In this document: piece by piece, positions 21,676 to 32,448 of the stretch
Layout: every line of letters starts with the position of its first letter
How positions within the stretch are numbered: the stretch's first letter is position 1
From: Maylandia zebra
Lineage: Eukaryota; Chordata; Actinopteri; Cichliformes; Cichlidae
Direction of reading: 5' to 3'
Assembly: GCF_041146795.1 (NCBI RefSeq)
Contig: NC_135185.1
Location: forward strand, 10,287,529 to 10,351,528
Length of the DNA stretch: 64,000 nucleotides
Notes under the pieces: model-generated
What the model was told of the DNA's origin: nothing
Seen by the model: the letters and a program-made list of their open reading frames with translations, nothing else
Database searches by the model: none
Translations under genes and position numbers: made by a program

Positions 21676-23316
21676 TCAATGCTTGTTGAAATAAGAAGAG
21701 AAAATGCTCTCAATTATGGAGACAGTCAAATTGTCAAGGCTCGGAACATCTGCGGTCGCAGATGGCGGCTGGACAGGCTCCTCGGACCCTCCAGCGGAGA
21801 CGGGAGGCTGAACGGGCCCCTCGGACCCTCCAGCGGAGACGGGAGGCTGAACGGGCCCCTCGGACCCTCCAGCGGAGACGAGGAGGTGCTGGCCGGGCTC
21901 ACTGGAACCCCCAGCGGACGAGGTAGATGGCGGCGTGGGAGCCGCGGAGTCCTGGATGAGCTCATCCGAGCTTCCAGCAGGAGCTGATGTAGAGCCAGAG
22001 AGGTTTGGGACCCCTGGCTGAATGTTAAGCCGAACAGAAGACCGTATCGCTATCGGGGACTGGGCCAATGGTTCAGGTGCGAGCTGAGCTGCCGGACACA
22101 CGGGGACCTGAGCTGCCGGACACACGGGGACCTGAGCTGCCGGACACACGGGGACCTGAGCTGCCGGACACACGGGGACCTGAGCTGCCGGACACACGGG
22201 GACCTGAACTGATGTCTGTAGTAACGGTGGTGGTGAGAGTGGAGTAGGTGGTGGAGTTAATGACTTCACAGGAGAATGAACTAGAGGTAGTGACGGTTGT
22301 GGTGCTGGTGGTTGAGTGGGTGACTGTGCTAAAGGAGGCTGCACTGGGGACACTGGAGACTGCACTGGGGACACTGGAGACCGCACTGGGGACACTGGAG
22401 ACCGCACTGGGGACACTGGAGACCGCACTGGGGACACTGGAGACCGCACTGGGGACACTGGAGACTGCAGTGATGGTTGTAGTGGAGGTGTAACGGGTGA
22501 AGGAGTGGCTGAAGTGGCTGTGGGTCGGGCGGCTAGTGGCTCAGCTACAGGGTTTGGTAACGGCAGGGCTATGGGTTGAATGACTGACTGAGTAGCAGCC
22601 TGAGTGGCTGGGTGTAGCGACGGTTGTGGTGAAAGAGAAACAGGTGGTAGTGTGGATGACGGAACTAAGGGCGACTGAGTGGCAGACCGAACTGATGACT
22701 GAAGCGATGGTGGCTGCGAGGGAGCTAACTGAGCTGAGGGTGGCTGCGAGGGAGCTAACTGAGCCGAGGGTGGCTGCGAGGGAGCTAACTGAACTGCGGG
22801 TGGCGGCGAGGGAGCTAACTGAGCCGCGGGTGGCTGCGAGGGAGCTAACTGAGCCGAGGGTGGCTGCGAGGGAGCTAACTGAGCTGAGGGTGGCTGCGAG
22901 GGAGCTAACTGAGCTGGAAGTAGCAGCGAGGGAGCCGACGGAGCTTCTGGCAGCACAGAAGGTGAATTAGAAGGCCGAATGTCCGGCTGTGGGGTGGCGC
23001 GTCGGCGGCGTGAATGCCGTTTCTTTTTTGATGATGGCTCCGACGGGCCGAGCGGCTCCACATCCGGCCCTTCAGACAGGTGGGTAGTAGCGGCTGGGGG
23101 ATGAAGGTGGAGCTCGTTGCGGATTAAATCCTGTTCGAGTGGGTGGAGCGCACTGAGCAGCCAGGGAAGACCAGAGAACAAGCGCTGTAGCTTGGTTTCC
23201 ACAGCACGGCGAAATTCCTTCCCCTCATGTTCGAGCCACAGATGCAGGAGTCTTTCCACGGAGTAGATTATGTCCAGACGCAGTTCTTCTGGTGGGTTGA
23301 GTGCTGCTGGGTCCAT
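21676..23316 (-). CDS. Proline-rich gag-like ORF
   Basis: A 546-codon ORF starting only 17 nt inside the LTR end at 23334. The first roughly 75 residues form a helical, leucine-rich domain (MDPAALNPPEELRLDIIYSV...). A basic patch KKKRHSRRRR follows, then low-complexity proline-rich coding minisatellites: SQPPSAQLAP (about 8 units), SPVSPVR (about 6), VPVCPAAQ (5) and GGSEGPVQPPVSA (3). It has no protease, RT or zinc knuckle. The last residues (LDNLTVSIIE...) read through the residual LTR end into the Copia LTR, so the present C-terminus is a fusion made by insertion plus deletion. It is probably a structural gag-like protein of a non-autonomous LTR family. Function is inferred from position only. 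Confidence 0.5.
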   Translation of the reverse strand: MDPAALNPPEELRLDIIYSVERLLHLWLEHEGKEFRRAVETKLQRLFSGLPWLLSALHPLEQDLIRNELHLHPPAATTHLSEGPDVEPLGPSEPSSKKKRHSRRRRATPQPDIRPSNSPSVLPEAPSAPSLLLPAQLAPSQPPSAQLAPSQPPSAQLAPSQPPAAQLAPSPPPAVQLAPSQPPSAQLAPSQPPSAQLAPSQPPSLQSSVRSATQSPLVPSSTLPPVSLSPQPSLHPATQAATQSVIQPIALPLPNPVAEPLAARPTATSATPSPVTPPLQPSLQSPVSPVRSPVSPVRSPVSPVRSPVSPVRSPVSPVQSPVSPVQPPLAQSPTQPPAPQPSLPLVHSPVKSLTPPPTPLSPPPLLQTSVQVPVCPAAQVPVCPAAQVPVCPAAQVPVCPAAQVPVCPAAQLAPEPLAQSPIAIRSSVRLNIQPGVPNLSGSTSAPAGSSDELIQDSAAPTPPSTSSAGGSSEPGQHLLVSAGGSEGPVQPPVSAGGSEGPVQPPVSAGGSEEPVQPPSATADVPSLDNLTVSIIESIFSSYFNKH

Positions 23317-23908
23317 ATCTGGTGACGTCGTACTGTCAAGGCTCGGCTGTGTGGCAGGCAGGAGGAGGACCCAAACGCAAAACTCACAGACACGGGGATG
23401 AACTCAAAATCACAGCTTTAATGCTGGAGAGGCAGAACATAGGAAATACAAAACTAAACTGGGAAAAGTAAACTAACACTCGGAGAGAGAGACACAGGGA
23501 AATCCACGCAGCATGAGGGACGACGTCACAGAGAGCACAGGAAAACACAGGGCTTAAGTACACGGGGAGTAATCAGGGAATGGGCCACAGGAGGGAGACA
23601 CAGCTGGGAGCAATAAGGCTAACGAGACAGGGGAGAGGTAAAACTGAACACACTGACATGAGACATGAACTTTCAGAATAAAACAGGAAACTGACACAGA
23701 ATCAGACAGGACACTGAACATGACAGGCAGACTCATGAGCAGACACAATAACACCATGGACAGACAGAGGGAACACAGAGAAGTGGGAGCAGGCAGGCAA
23801 AGAACAGAAACCTAACAAATGGCAAAATCACAACAGAATACACACTCGGAATGAACAAAAGCATAAGGAAACACAAAACACTGAGTCCTCAGACTCAGGA
23901 CCATGACA
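21732..23908 (-). mobile_element. LTR element nested in Copia 5' LTR
   Basis: Flanked by CAAAT at 21727-21731 and 23909-23913, a 5-bp duplication confirmed by the uninterrupted 3' LTR. On the minus strand it has an LTR (23908 to 23334), the gag-like ORF, then only the last 13 bases of a 3' LTR (CCGAGCCTTGACA). Most of the 3' LTR and any pol region have been deleted, or never existed. A related LTR fragment is at 61916. Confidence 0.9.
23334..23908 (-). repeat. LTR of nested element
   Basis: Minus strand TGTCATGGTCCTGAGTCTGA ... CGAGCCTTGACA, 575 bp. The start matches TGTCACGGTCCTGAGTCTG at 61916, so the two belong to one family. Confidence 0.85.
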
Positions 23909-24101
23909 CAAATGGTCTATTTATGTTTGATGTGTGCTTTACATTTGTGTGGCTGTTAATAAAGTTAGCGCGCTCAAGGGGGCGTATGCGTTCATCAAAA
24001 TGGCCGATGGCTGATGTGTATTTTTTCCTCCCTAGAATATCGTCGGCGAAGTTTGCCATGCGCGTTAGATTTCACTGCGCATTTTCATACCTCTGCCAAC
24101 A

Positions 24102-24117
24102 GGTTATGGGCCCAGAA
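24102..24117 (+). other. Primer binding site, half tRNA-iMet
   Basis: GGTTATGGGCCCAG directly after the LTR is complementary to the anticodon arm of initiator tRNA-Met (CTGGGCCCATAACC). This is the half-tRNA priming known for Copia elements. Confidence 0.85.
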
Positions 24118-24207
24118 AGCTAAGAAGTTTTCATGTGGTTTTGCCACCGAGAGAAACGCCGCGACGTACTGCGCACTCGGTGAGGATTAGCATACCATGC
24201 TAGCGCC

Positions 24208-27200
24208 ATGAGCCGACGAGCCGCTGAGTCAAATAGCCATTGGGCTCGGCTAGTTTTTGATGGAGACGAAAAGAATTACGAACTATGGGAGACGAAATTT
24301 TTGGGCCACCTTCGTTTGCAGGGTTTAAGAGACATTATTTTGAAGCAGCCTACCGACGTGGAGGGAGAAGAAGACAGAGCAAAGAATGCAGAGGCCTACG
24401 TGGAGCTGATCCAGTTTCTGGATGACAAAAGTTTGTCTCTTGTTATGCGAGAAGCAGCGGATGATGGACGGAAGGCGCTGGGGATTCTAAGAAACTATTA
24501 TGCAGGTAAAGGAAAGCCTCGTATAATTAGCCTGTATACAGAACTCACTTCGCTCCAAAAGTCCAGCAGTGAGAGTGTGACTGAGTATGTGATACGAGCA
24601 GAGACAATAATCACAGCCCTGAGGAATGCTGGTGAAACATTGAGTGATGGGCTATTGGTAGCAATGGTTTTGAAGGGACTGCCAGAATCGTTCAAACCGT
24701 TTGCTATCCATGTCACACAAAGTGAAGTTGAAGTGACTTTTGCTGAATTTAAAACTAAACTGCGAAGCTTTGAAGACACAGAGAAAATGCGCGCCGCAGC
24801 GTCAGATGACAACATCATGAAAGCACGTGCAAGACCGAGCGACAATTCCACGTTTGAAAAATCGAACGACCGTGGGGCCGGCAACGCAGACATAGTGTGT
24901 TTCAGATGCGGACTAAAAGGACACAAAGCCAGGACGTGTCAGCGCAAGCAGTGGTGTAGCGAGTGTAAAAGCACCACCCATCGAGACTCAACATGCAGAC
25001 GGAAACGGCGGCAAGACAACGCACGGAAAGTTTCCGAGGAGTCGGGTAGCAAAGACTACGCATTCCGGGTGAGCAGCGAGGATGCAGCGTTCCAGTCAGA
25101 GCATGGCATCAACAAAAAGGGTCTGATGGTGGACACAGGGGCAACTTCGCATATTGTCACAGATATAACGAAGTTCAGGAGATTCGACGACAGTTTCCAG
25201 CCCAAGTCACACTACGTAGAGTTGGCTGACGGCACAAAGTGCACTGGAGTTGCAGAGCAAAGAGGGGAGGCAGAGTTTTGCTTGATGGACAGCAGGGGGC
25301 AGTGCCACAAAACAACCTTGAAACAGGCACTGTACATCCCATCGTATCCACAAGACATCTTCTCTGTGAAAGCAGCTACCTCACATGGAGCAACTATGAT
25401 CTTCAAGCAAGGAAAAGACACCCTGCGACACAAAGACGGTACAAGGTTCCCAATATATGAGTACAACAGACTGTACTACCTACAAACAGTAAACACTGAA
25501 GGTAAAGACCAGTGTAAGGGTTGCTATGACATGCAAACATGGCATGAAATTCTTGGTCACTGTAATTATGAGGACATTCAGAAATTACAGGGGGTTGTTG
25601 ATGGTATGGCAATCAAAGGAAAAACAGACAAATCTGTCTTGCATTGTGAAGTGTGCACACAGGGAAAGTTTGTTCAAACTAGAAACAGGGACCCTGATGC
25701 ACGAGCCAAAACCGCCTTAGAGCTGGTACACACAGATCTAGCTGGTCCAGTAGACCCAGAGTCCAGAGATGGATGTAGATTTGCACTATCATTCACTGAT
25801 GACTATTCCAGCGCAGTGTTTGTGTACTTTCTGAAAAACAAGAGTGACACAGCAAAAGCGACACAGAAGTTTTTGGCTGATACAGCCCCGTATGGGCAAG
25901 TTAAATGTATCAGGTCTGACAATGGAACAGAGTTTATGGGAAATGAGTATCAGGCGCTCCTTAGCAAAAATGGAATCAGACATGAGACCTCAGCACCATA
26001 CTCACCACACCAAAATGGTACTGCAGAACGCAATTGGCGCACTCTTTTTGATATGGCCAGGTGTATGTTAATAGAGAAACAGTTACCTAAAGAGTTGTGG
26101 ACTTACGCAGTGCAAACAGCAGCTGTAGTGAGGAATAGATGTTTTAACAGACGCACAGAACAGACACCATATTTAATGCTGACAGGAAGAAGACCAAACC
26201 TTTCCAGGATGCAGACTTTTGGGTCAGTGTGTTATGCCTACAGGCAGAACAAGAGAAAACTAGACTCAAGGTGTGAGAAAGGAATTTTTGTTGGCTATGA
26301 CAAGAACAGTCCAGCTTATATGGTCTACTACCCAGACAGTGGGAAAGTACAGAAGCATAGACTGGTGAAGTTTGAGACTAAAACAAGAGTAGAGAGACAA
26401 ACACAGACTGACAAGGTGCCAGATGATGAGGGTGACTTTGAGACACCAAACAGGTTCACCAAGACCAGAGAACAGACTGATGTGAGTACAGAACACACAG
26501 ATACTCAGGAACAGATCCCAGTAAGCATGTCTGAGATGAGCAGCCAGTCACAGGAGAATGAACTCGACTGCGAGGCTGCAAGGTATCCTTCCAGAGTGAG
26601 AAAGAGGCCTGGGTATTTAAGTGAATATGTTACTGATAAGGAGGATTGTGATCAAGTACTCACAAACATGGATTATTGTTACAGAGCAATGTGTAACATT
26701 CCCCAAACATTCAAGGAAGCAATAACTTCATCTAACTCAGAGAAATGGGTCAGTGCAATGGATGAAGAGATGCAATCACTAAGAGAAAATGACACATTTA
26801 CCTTAACCACTTTGCCTGAGGGTAAGAAGACAGTGGGGGGTAGATGGGTGTACGCAGTCAAAAACAATGTTGATGGATCTGAGAAGTACAAGGCACGTTA
26901 TGTTGCTAAAGGATATAGTCAGAGGATAGGTGTGGATTATGAAGAAACATTTTCCCCTACTGCTAACCTGACTAGTATCAGAGTGTTGATGCAAAAGGCA
27001 GCACAAGAAAATATGCTTTTACATCAGATGGATGTTAAAGCTGCCTATCTTCACGCACCAATAGATTGTGAGGTATTCATGGAACAACCTGAGGGTTATG
27101 AGGTAAAATCCGACACAAATGAAAAACTGGTGTGCAAGTTGAAAAAGTCGCTATATGGGCTTAAACAATCAGGCCGAAATTGGAACAAGTTGTTGCATGA

Positions 27201-28242
27201 ATATCTGAGTGAGAACAACTTTGTGCAGAACCCCGCTGACCATTGTGTTTACACAAAAATGACAGAAAATAAGAAGGTGATTCTGACAGTATGGGTGGAT
27301 GACCTGATCATTGCTGCTAGTGATGAAAGTGAACTGACTGTTGTGAAGAAAATGCTTGCAGCAAAATTCAAAATGAAGGATTTGGGTAAACTGAGACATT
27401 TCATTGGTATAGATTTTGACCAGAGTAATAACTGTGTAAAAATGTCACAAAAACAATATGTGGAAAAAATACTTGAAAGATTCAACATGCAGGATTGTAA
27501 AGAAAGACAGACACCTTGTGAGCAAAAACTGAACTATGCTGATGATGCAGAAAGGATGAGTGATGTCAAAAGGTACAGAGAGGCAGTTGGTAGTCTGATC
27601 TATTTGGCTACATGCACAAGACCAGACTTGAGTTTTATAGTCAGTAAACTTTCACAGTACTTTACTGAGCCAACTGAAGACCAATGGACTACAGTAAAAC
27701 ATGTACTGAGGTATCTGAAAGGGACAACCGAGAAAGAACTGTGTTACAAGAAATGTGACAACAAAGAACTGAGGTTGTGGGCATACAGCGATGCTGATTG
27801 GGCAGCTGATGTGACAGACAGACGGAGTACAATTGGTTATTGCATAAGCTTGTCTGTAGATGGTCCTTTAATCTCATGGAAAACTAAAAGACAACCTACT
27901 GTTGCATTATCTACCTGTGAAGCGGAGTACATGGCTTTAGCTGCAACCCTACAAGAAGTTTTGTACCTAATGCAACTGTTACAAGGTATTGATGGACAAA
28001 AATATGCACCGCCAAAAGTTCATGAAGATAATCAGGGTGCAATTGCGTTGGCGAAGAATCCTGTGACGAGACAGAGATGTAAACATGTTGACATAAAGTA
28101 CCACTTTGTGAGGTCAACTGTGAGTGCAGGAAAAATAACTCTGGAGTATTGTTCAACAGAAGAGATGGTTGCAGATGTAATGACAAAACCTGCAACAAAA
28201 GTTAAGTTGTTCAAGTTTGAGAAGTTTATGTTTGGACATTAA
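24208..28242 (+). CDS. Copia gag-pol polyprotein
   Basis: One open frame of 1344 codons encodes all functions in Copia order. Gag (UBN2-type) occupies about residues 10-200. Two CCHC knuckles follow, [14 protein letters not shown] from residue 231 and a second around 250-265. The protease motif VDTGATSH has Asp309. A pre-integrase WHEILGHCN motif is present. Integrase has D510 (HTDLAGP), D571 (SDNGTEF) and E607 (NGTAERN), i.e. D-x35-E. Reverse transcriptase has [30 protein letters not shown] and catalytic VDD around 1030-1032. RNase H has SDADWAAD from about 1194 and CEAEYMAL. No stop or frameshift occurs, so it is probably competent. Gag and Pol in one frame is usual for Copia. The start was chosen as the first in-frame ATG after the primer site. 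Confidence 0.97.
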   Translation: MSRRAAESNSHWARLVFDGDEKNYELWETKFLGHLRLQGLRDIILKQPTDVEGEEDRAKNAEAYVELIQFLDDKSLSLVMREAADDGRKALGILRNYYAGKGKPRIISLYTELTSLQKSSSESVTEYVIRAETIITALRNAGETLSDGLLVAMVLKGLPESFKPFAIHVTQSEVEVTFAEFKTKLRSFEDTEKMRAAASDDNIMKARARPSDNSTFEKSNDRGAGNADIVCFRCGLKGHKARTCQRKQWCSECKSTTHRDSTCRRKRRQDNARKVSEESGSKDYAFRVSSEDAAFQSEHGINKKGLMVDTGATSHIVTDITKFRRFDDSFQPKSHYVELADGTKCTGVAEQRGEAEFCLMDSRGQCHKTTLKQALYIPSYPQDIFSVKAATSHGATMIFKQGKDTLRHKDGTRFPIYEYNRLYYLQTVNTEGKDQCKGCYDMQTWHEILGHCNYEDIQKLQGVVDGMAIKGKTDKSVLHCEVCTQGKFVQTRNRDPDARAKTALELVHTDLAGPVDPESRDGCRFALSFTDDYSSAVFVYFLKNKSDTAKATQKFLADTAPYGQVKCIRSDNGTEFMGNEYQALLSKNGIRHETSAPYSPHQNGTAERNWRTLFDMARCMLIEKQLPKELWTYAVQTAAVVRNRCFNRRTEQTPYLMLTGRRPNLSRMQTFGSVCYAYRQNKRKLDSRCEKGIFVGYDKNSPAYMVYYPDSGKVQKHRLVKFETKTRVERQTQTDKVPDDEGDFETPNRFTKTREQTDVSTEHTDTQEQIPVSMSEMSSQSQENELDCEAARYPSRVRKRPGYLSEYVTDKEDCDQVLTNMDYCYRAMCNIPQTFKEAITSSNSEKWVSAMDEEMQSLRENDTFTLTTLPEGKKTVGGRWVYAVKNNVDGSEKYKARYVAKGYSQRIGVDYEETFSPTANLTSIRVLMQKAAQENMLLHQMDVKAAYLHAPIDCEVFMEQPEGYEVKSDTNEKLVCKLKKSLYGLKQSGRNWNKLLHEYLSENNFVQNPADHCVYTKMTENKKVILTVWVDDLIIAASDESELTVVKKMLAAKFKMKDLGKLRHFIGIDFDQSNNCVKMSQKQYVEKILERFNMQDCKERQTPCEQKLNYADDAERMSDVKRYREAVGSLIYLATCTRPDLSFIVSKLSQYFTEPTEDQWTTVKHVLRYLKGTTEKELCYKKCDNKELRLWAYSDADWAADVTDRRSTIGYCISLSVDGPLISWKTKRQPTVALSTCEAEYMALAATLQEVLYLMQLLQGIDGQKYAPPKVHEDNQGAIALAKNPVTRQRCKHVDIKYHFVRSTVSAGKITLEYCSTEEMVADVMTKPATKVKLFKFEKFMFGH

Positions 28243-28341
28243 CATGGTATACGGACATGTATACAGTACTGAGGAAGAAACCTTTTGTTTGTTGATTTTT
28301 TTGTTTACTTAAGAGCATCATAATATGAGAGCAAGTGGGGG

Positions 28342-28577
28342 TGTTGAAATAAGAAGAGAAAATGCTCTCAATTATGGAGACAGTCAAATGGTCTATTTAT
28401 GTTTGATGTGTGCTTTACATTTGTGTGGCTGTTAATAAAGTTAGCGCGCTCAAGGGGGCGTATGCGTTCATCAAAATGGCCGATGGCTGATGTGTATTTT
28501 TTCCTCCCTAGAATATCGTCGGCGAAGTTTGCCATGCGCGTTAGATTTCACTGCGCATTTTCATACCTCTTCCAACA
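28342..28577 (+). repeat. Copia 3' LTR
   Basis: 236 bp, TGTTGAAATAAG...CTTCCAACA, followed by the ATGCT duplication. Intact, so it shows the target sequence of the nested insertion in the other LTR. Confidence 0.96.
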
Positions 28578-28941
28578 ATGCTGCAGATTATATTATTAAT
28601 GCAATGGTAATGATGATTCTTTAACAATAGCAGTAAAATAATTTCCCTGCTCCACAGAGGGTTGATAGATTATCGGTACTCCTGGATTTTCAGGAGGCTG
28701 TCCTGCAGGATAAAGTCAAAACAGGATGTGTGAACTTTCTGGTGTTAAATATCAACACTTCCGAGTTATTTTGATTCCTCATAGGCATCTGATGGAGCAC
28801 AACACACTGCTCAGTAGATCATTTTATAGGATCTCGAAATGGTGGTATGTACTCAACAGTTTTATTACAGGCTGTCCCACTCTAGTCTAAACACCAGTGT
28901 TACACAGGCATTCAGTAGCCACGTTGCATAGCGTTATCAAC
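28578..28941. other. No gene seen
   Basis: AT-rich sequence between the Copia element and the hAT MITE; nothing recognised. Confidence 0.5.
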
Positions 28942-29648
28942 TAGGGCTGTTCGATATAACGATATATATCGGATGACGATATAAAAACGTCTATCGTTTC
29001 ATTTTATGCTATTGTTTGTTTCGTGGTGTCGCAAAATGAACTGTTTACGGCAATATTTTTTCATGGTTTTGATGGTGACTGTAGTGGCTATATTAATTTC
29101 TTAAAGTTCTCTCTTTCTCTTATATTTGATATAACCACACCACAGACGGACAAGCACCTGCATTATGCGTTGTCGTTAGCAACAACGACGGTAAAACCAT
29201 CGCATGTTGGCTTGTTTATCTTCCACATAAACCTTTCACAATAAAGTTCAAGATCCTGTTGAGACTTTTCAAAATAAACCGAATCACGTTAAAGAGTATG
29301 CAGAGTATTTACAGATGAGAAGCAAAAAAGAGCCGTCAGGTGCTCAAAAATAAACCTTAGACTCAAATGTTAGAACAGGCTTTTCCCCGCAGCACGCCGT
29401 GTAATAAATACTCACAAAGAAAACGGCGGCCGTTACAACTTATGTCTAAAAATGTATCGTTTCATGCATCGGTTAAAACACTCGACTCCAGCTACATGAC
29501 GCCCAGTTGGAAACACTTCACGCAAGTCGAGCTGCCCGAGATTCACAGAATTTACAGAAAATGTTACATTTTTTGTGATTTATATCGTTATCGGACGATA
29601 GATGTTTTATATCGGGATATGAGATTTTGGTCATATCGCACAGCCCTA
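28942..29648. mobile_element. hAT MITE, TAGGGCTGTTCGATA family
   Basis: An exact 8-bp duplication TTATCAAC flanks it (28934-28941 and 29649-29656). The left end is TAGGGCTGTTCGATATAACG; the right end is the inverse, ...GCACAGCCCTA, with complementary ATATCG-rich subtermini. 707 bp, no transposase. Confidence 0.93.
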
Positions 29649-29656
29649 TTATCAAC

Positions 29657-30110
29657 TCCTGCAGACAAACATGGGTGTGAGACTCCAGCTAAAAGACACA
29701 CAGTCTAAGACCTTCATTATCAGGGCCGCGTCCATTCAATACTACACTATATAATTATATGACACTTATTAATATAAAGCATAGCATTGAGGCACTTCAG
29801 GCATTTTAAGAGGGGGCAAACACTTTTTCCACACAGGAACATGTAGGTTTGGATTTTTCCTCTTCATAACAAACACCTTCATTTAGAAAGAGAATTTTGT
29901 GTTTGCTTGTGTTCTCTTTGTCTAATACTTAAATTTGTTTGATGATCTGAAACAAAGTGTGACAAGCACAAAAAAATAGAAAAACATTTTTTCACTCCAC
30001 TGTATAGTACACTGGGTTCTGCTGTGGAAACATGACTTCTTGTAAATCAGCTGCTTCTACATATCTTATTGTGGCCCTCAGGAAGACTCGCTGATTGGTT
30101 CATTCATTAT
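29657..30110. other. Upstream region of IRG gene
   Basis: No ORF. An inverted CCAAT box (ATTGGTT) lies near 30093. No clear interferon-response element was found by eye. Confidence 0.4.
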
Positions 30111-30234
30111 TATCTTGGGTGGAGCTTTTTCCTGTGACTAACCACAAAAGCTCAAAGCCAAACTGCGACTTCTCACATTGTTACTGACTGCAGTGTGCTG
30201 CTGTCTTCACTTTCAGCCTCACCAGGAATCCAGT
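30111..30234 (+). other. Probable non-coding exon 1 of IRG gene
   Basis: The sequence ends in CCAGT followed by a consensus donor GTAAGT at 30235-30240. Genes of this family usually have a short untranslated first exon and an intron before the ATG, and an acceptor exists at 31099. The start of the exon is a guess. Confidence 0.45.
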
Positions 30235-30559
30235 GTAAGTTCTTTTAATTTCTCTTGAATTAAACTAAAGTCACTTTCTTTCTATTGTCACCATTTTTAT
30301 TTTTCGAGATAAGTCACAGAAAATCTAGTTTTTTTTATGGATTTGGTGCTTTTTAATAATTATACAGGTGAGGTTGCTGAATGACTTCCTGCCCCCGTCT
30401 CTGATGTGATCTTATATGGACAAAATTAACTTTTTACCACACTCTGTGAGGGAAACTTCCTCTTTTAGCTTTGGGTGTTACTTCATCATCACATAGTCTG
30501 CTGATTATTGAGCCAGTTTTGCCCACTAACAAAGAAATGATCAGTCTGCAATTTCAATG

Positions 30560-30770
30560 GCGGGTTTATTTGAACAGTGAAAAACAGAACAATAACCAAC
30601 AAATCCAGAAAAATCCATTTTGAAAAAGTTATAAATTAATTTGAATTTTATGAACAAAGTATTTGATCCCCTATCAATTAGCAAAATTTCCGACTCCCAG
30701 GTGTATTTTATACAGGTAACAAGCTAATATTGGGAGCCTTCTCAATCTATTACCTGTATAAAAGATCTGG
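30560..30770 (+). mobile_element. Tc1-like 5' fragment in intron 1
   Basis: AAAGTATTTGATCCCCTATC followed by GACTCCCAGGTGTATTTTATACAGGTAAC and its partial inverse (ACCTGTATAAAAG) is the 5' end of a common fish Tc1 element. Transposase is absent. Confidence 0.55.
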
Positions 30771-31106
30771 TGCTTGGCCCGGTCCCGTAGCTATGGGAGC
30801 TGATCTTGATGCACCGCTGCCTGCTTCCAGTGCATGGTGGCTATTTCTGCCAGCATCATTGCCAGTACTTCCAGTGGCTGCAGTGGTCACGGGTCTGTTA
30901 TCCTGCACCTGGGTTTCAGCACCACTGTGACACTAAGGACCCACACAAACACAATGTTTATTTTCCTAAGATTCCTCTCTGCAGCTCTACAGCTGACTTG
31001 TTCCTGGTCCAGCTTGTTAAGTGTTGCTGTGTGCTGCAGGCACGATTGGACCCAAATGCAACCTTGCAAATTTTCTCAGGTTTTCTTCTTCTGTTTAAGG
31101 ATCAGC

Positions 31107-32448
31107 ATGGAGGATCAAAATGATTGGCATCCAGAAGAAATTCCTGGAGTTAGAGAAGCACTGAAAAACAATGACATTGCTGCAGCAGTTGCAAGGATTC
31201 AACAAGTTTTAGAAAGAGAAAATAATATTCCACTAAATATCGCCATCACAGGGGAAACTGGTTCTGGGAAATCCACCTTTGTTAACGCTCTCAGAGGGCT
31301 GTCCAATGGTGATGAGGGAGCTGCTCCTGCTGGTGTTGTGGAAACCACCTCAGAGGTCACACCATACCCCCATCCAAACTATCCCAATGTTACTTTATGG
31401 GATCTCCCTGGAATCGGCAGCACCAAGTTTTCAGCTGATGAGTACCTGATGCTTGTTGGATTTGAGAAGTTTGACTTCTTCATCATCATCTCAGACACTC
31501 GCTTCAGAGAAAATGATGTGAAACTCGCTCAGGAGATTCAGAGGATGAAGAAAAAGTTCTACTTTGTTCGTTCAAAGATCGACAACGATATAAATGCTGA
31601 GAAAAGAAACAGAGACTTCAATAAAGAGGAGACTCTTACAAAAATCAGAGACGACTGTGTTCACAGTGAGTTTCTGATCACTTAGAGCTCAGTGAGATCT
31701 GAGTTCACTTTATAAACATATTCAGATCCAAGTTTTAAATGATTTCTTATAAAGGTCTTCTGCATTTTTTATACATCATCTTAACATGTGTTTTTTCTGT
31801 GAAACAGGACTCAGAGATTTAGGCGTCGAGTCTCCGCAGGTCTTCCTGGTGTCCAGCTTTGAGCTCCACCTGTACGACTTCTCTCTCTTACATAAGACCT
31901 TAGAGAGAGACCTTCCTAAAAACAAGAGAGATGCTCTGCTGCGAGCCATGCCCAACATCAGCCTGGAGATCATCAACAAGAAGAAAAAAACTTTCAAGCA
32001 CCGATTGTATTGGTTGGCCGCTCAGTCTGCACTTGGAGCAGCTGTTCCAGTTCCTGGTCTTTCTATTGCTGTTGATGCTGCTTTGCTGGTTGGTGTTGTC
32101 ACAGATTATGTTTTTGCGTTTGGTCTCGATGTCCCGTCTCTGAAGAGACTTTCTGACAGAACAGGTGTGCCCTACGCTGATCTGCAGGCTGTCATCTTTT
32201 CACCACTGGCTGCAGCAGAAATAACTAAAGAGCTCCTCTTGAAGGTGATAGTCCAACTTGGGTCCGTAGCTACATTAATTGCAGCAGAGGAAGTGTCCAG
32301 ATTTATTCCTTTTATTGGAATCCCAATAGCAATGGGTCTCTCTTCAATCACAACCTACAACATTCTGAATTTGATCCTTGATAAGCTCGCTGATGACGCT
32401 CAGAAGCTGTTTGAAATGACTCTGAATTTAAAAATCAAAGATGAATGA
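31107..32448 (+). CDS. Immunity-related GTPase (IRG), 2 coding exons
   Basis: Coding exons are 31107-31665 and 31808-32448, joined at an intron 31666-31807 (GTGAGT...AACAG), and give 399 aa, the usual IRG size. The junction codon A|GA keeps frame. IRG proteins are interferon-inducible, dynamin-like GTPases that attack vacuoles of intracellular microbes. Seen: P-loop GETGSGKS (49-56), switch threonines in VVETTSEVTPY, G3 DLPGIG (99-104), G4-like SKID (156-159, where TKxD is usual), and a helical C-terminal domain with two hydrophobic stretches (AALGAAVPVPGLSIAVD-type and FIPFIGIPIAMGL). There is no N-terminal signal and no myristoylation glycine. The start is right after an acceptor (31099) and fits the family N-terminus; the longer upstream frame is intron. 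Intact. An AATAAA lies at 32808. Confidence 0.93.

Larger units (their letters stand above)
21684..24101 (+). repeat. Copia 5' LTR, interrupted
   Basis: LTR bases are 21684-21731 and 23914-24101; the rest is the nested element plus its target duplication CAAAT. The AATAAAG signal lies near 23959. Confidence 0.93.
21684..28577 (+). mobile_element. Complete Copia LTR retrotransposon
   Basis: An exact 5-bp target duplication ATGCT (21679-21683 and 28578-28582) flanks it. The 3' LTR (28342-28577) is 236 bp. The 5' LTR, once the nested insertion is removed, is also 236 bp and differs at a single base by eye (CTGCC versus CTTCC near the end). TG...CA ends are present. A primer site and a purine-rich tract (GAGAGCAAGTGGGGG before 28342) are in place. 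Near-identical LTRs mean a very recent insertion. Confidence 0.97.

Noticed and set aside
22080..22920. CRISPR-like or satellite array
   Set aside because: The short regular repeats are in-frame coding minisatellites of the proline-rich ORF on the minus strand in a eukaryotic genome.
22248..22970. Plus-strand ORFs of repeated LGTLETA / AARELTE units
   Set aside because: They are shadows of the minus-strand repeats in another frame.
23924..24101. Short ORF repeated at 28399 as a host gene
   Set aside because: It lies within the two Copia LTRs.
30834..31106. N-terminal extension of the IRG ORF
   Set aside because: This part is intronic: a good acceptor ends at 31099 and the family N-terminus begins at 31107.
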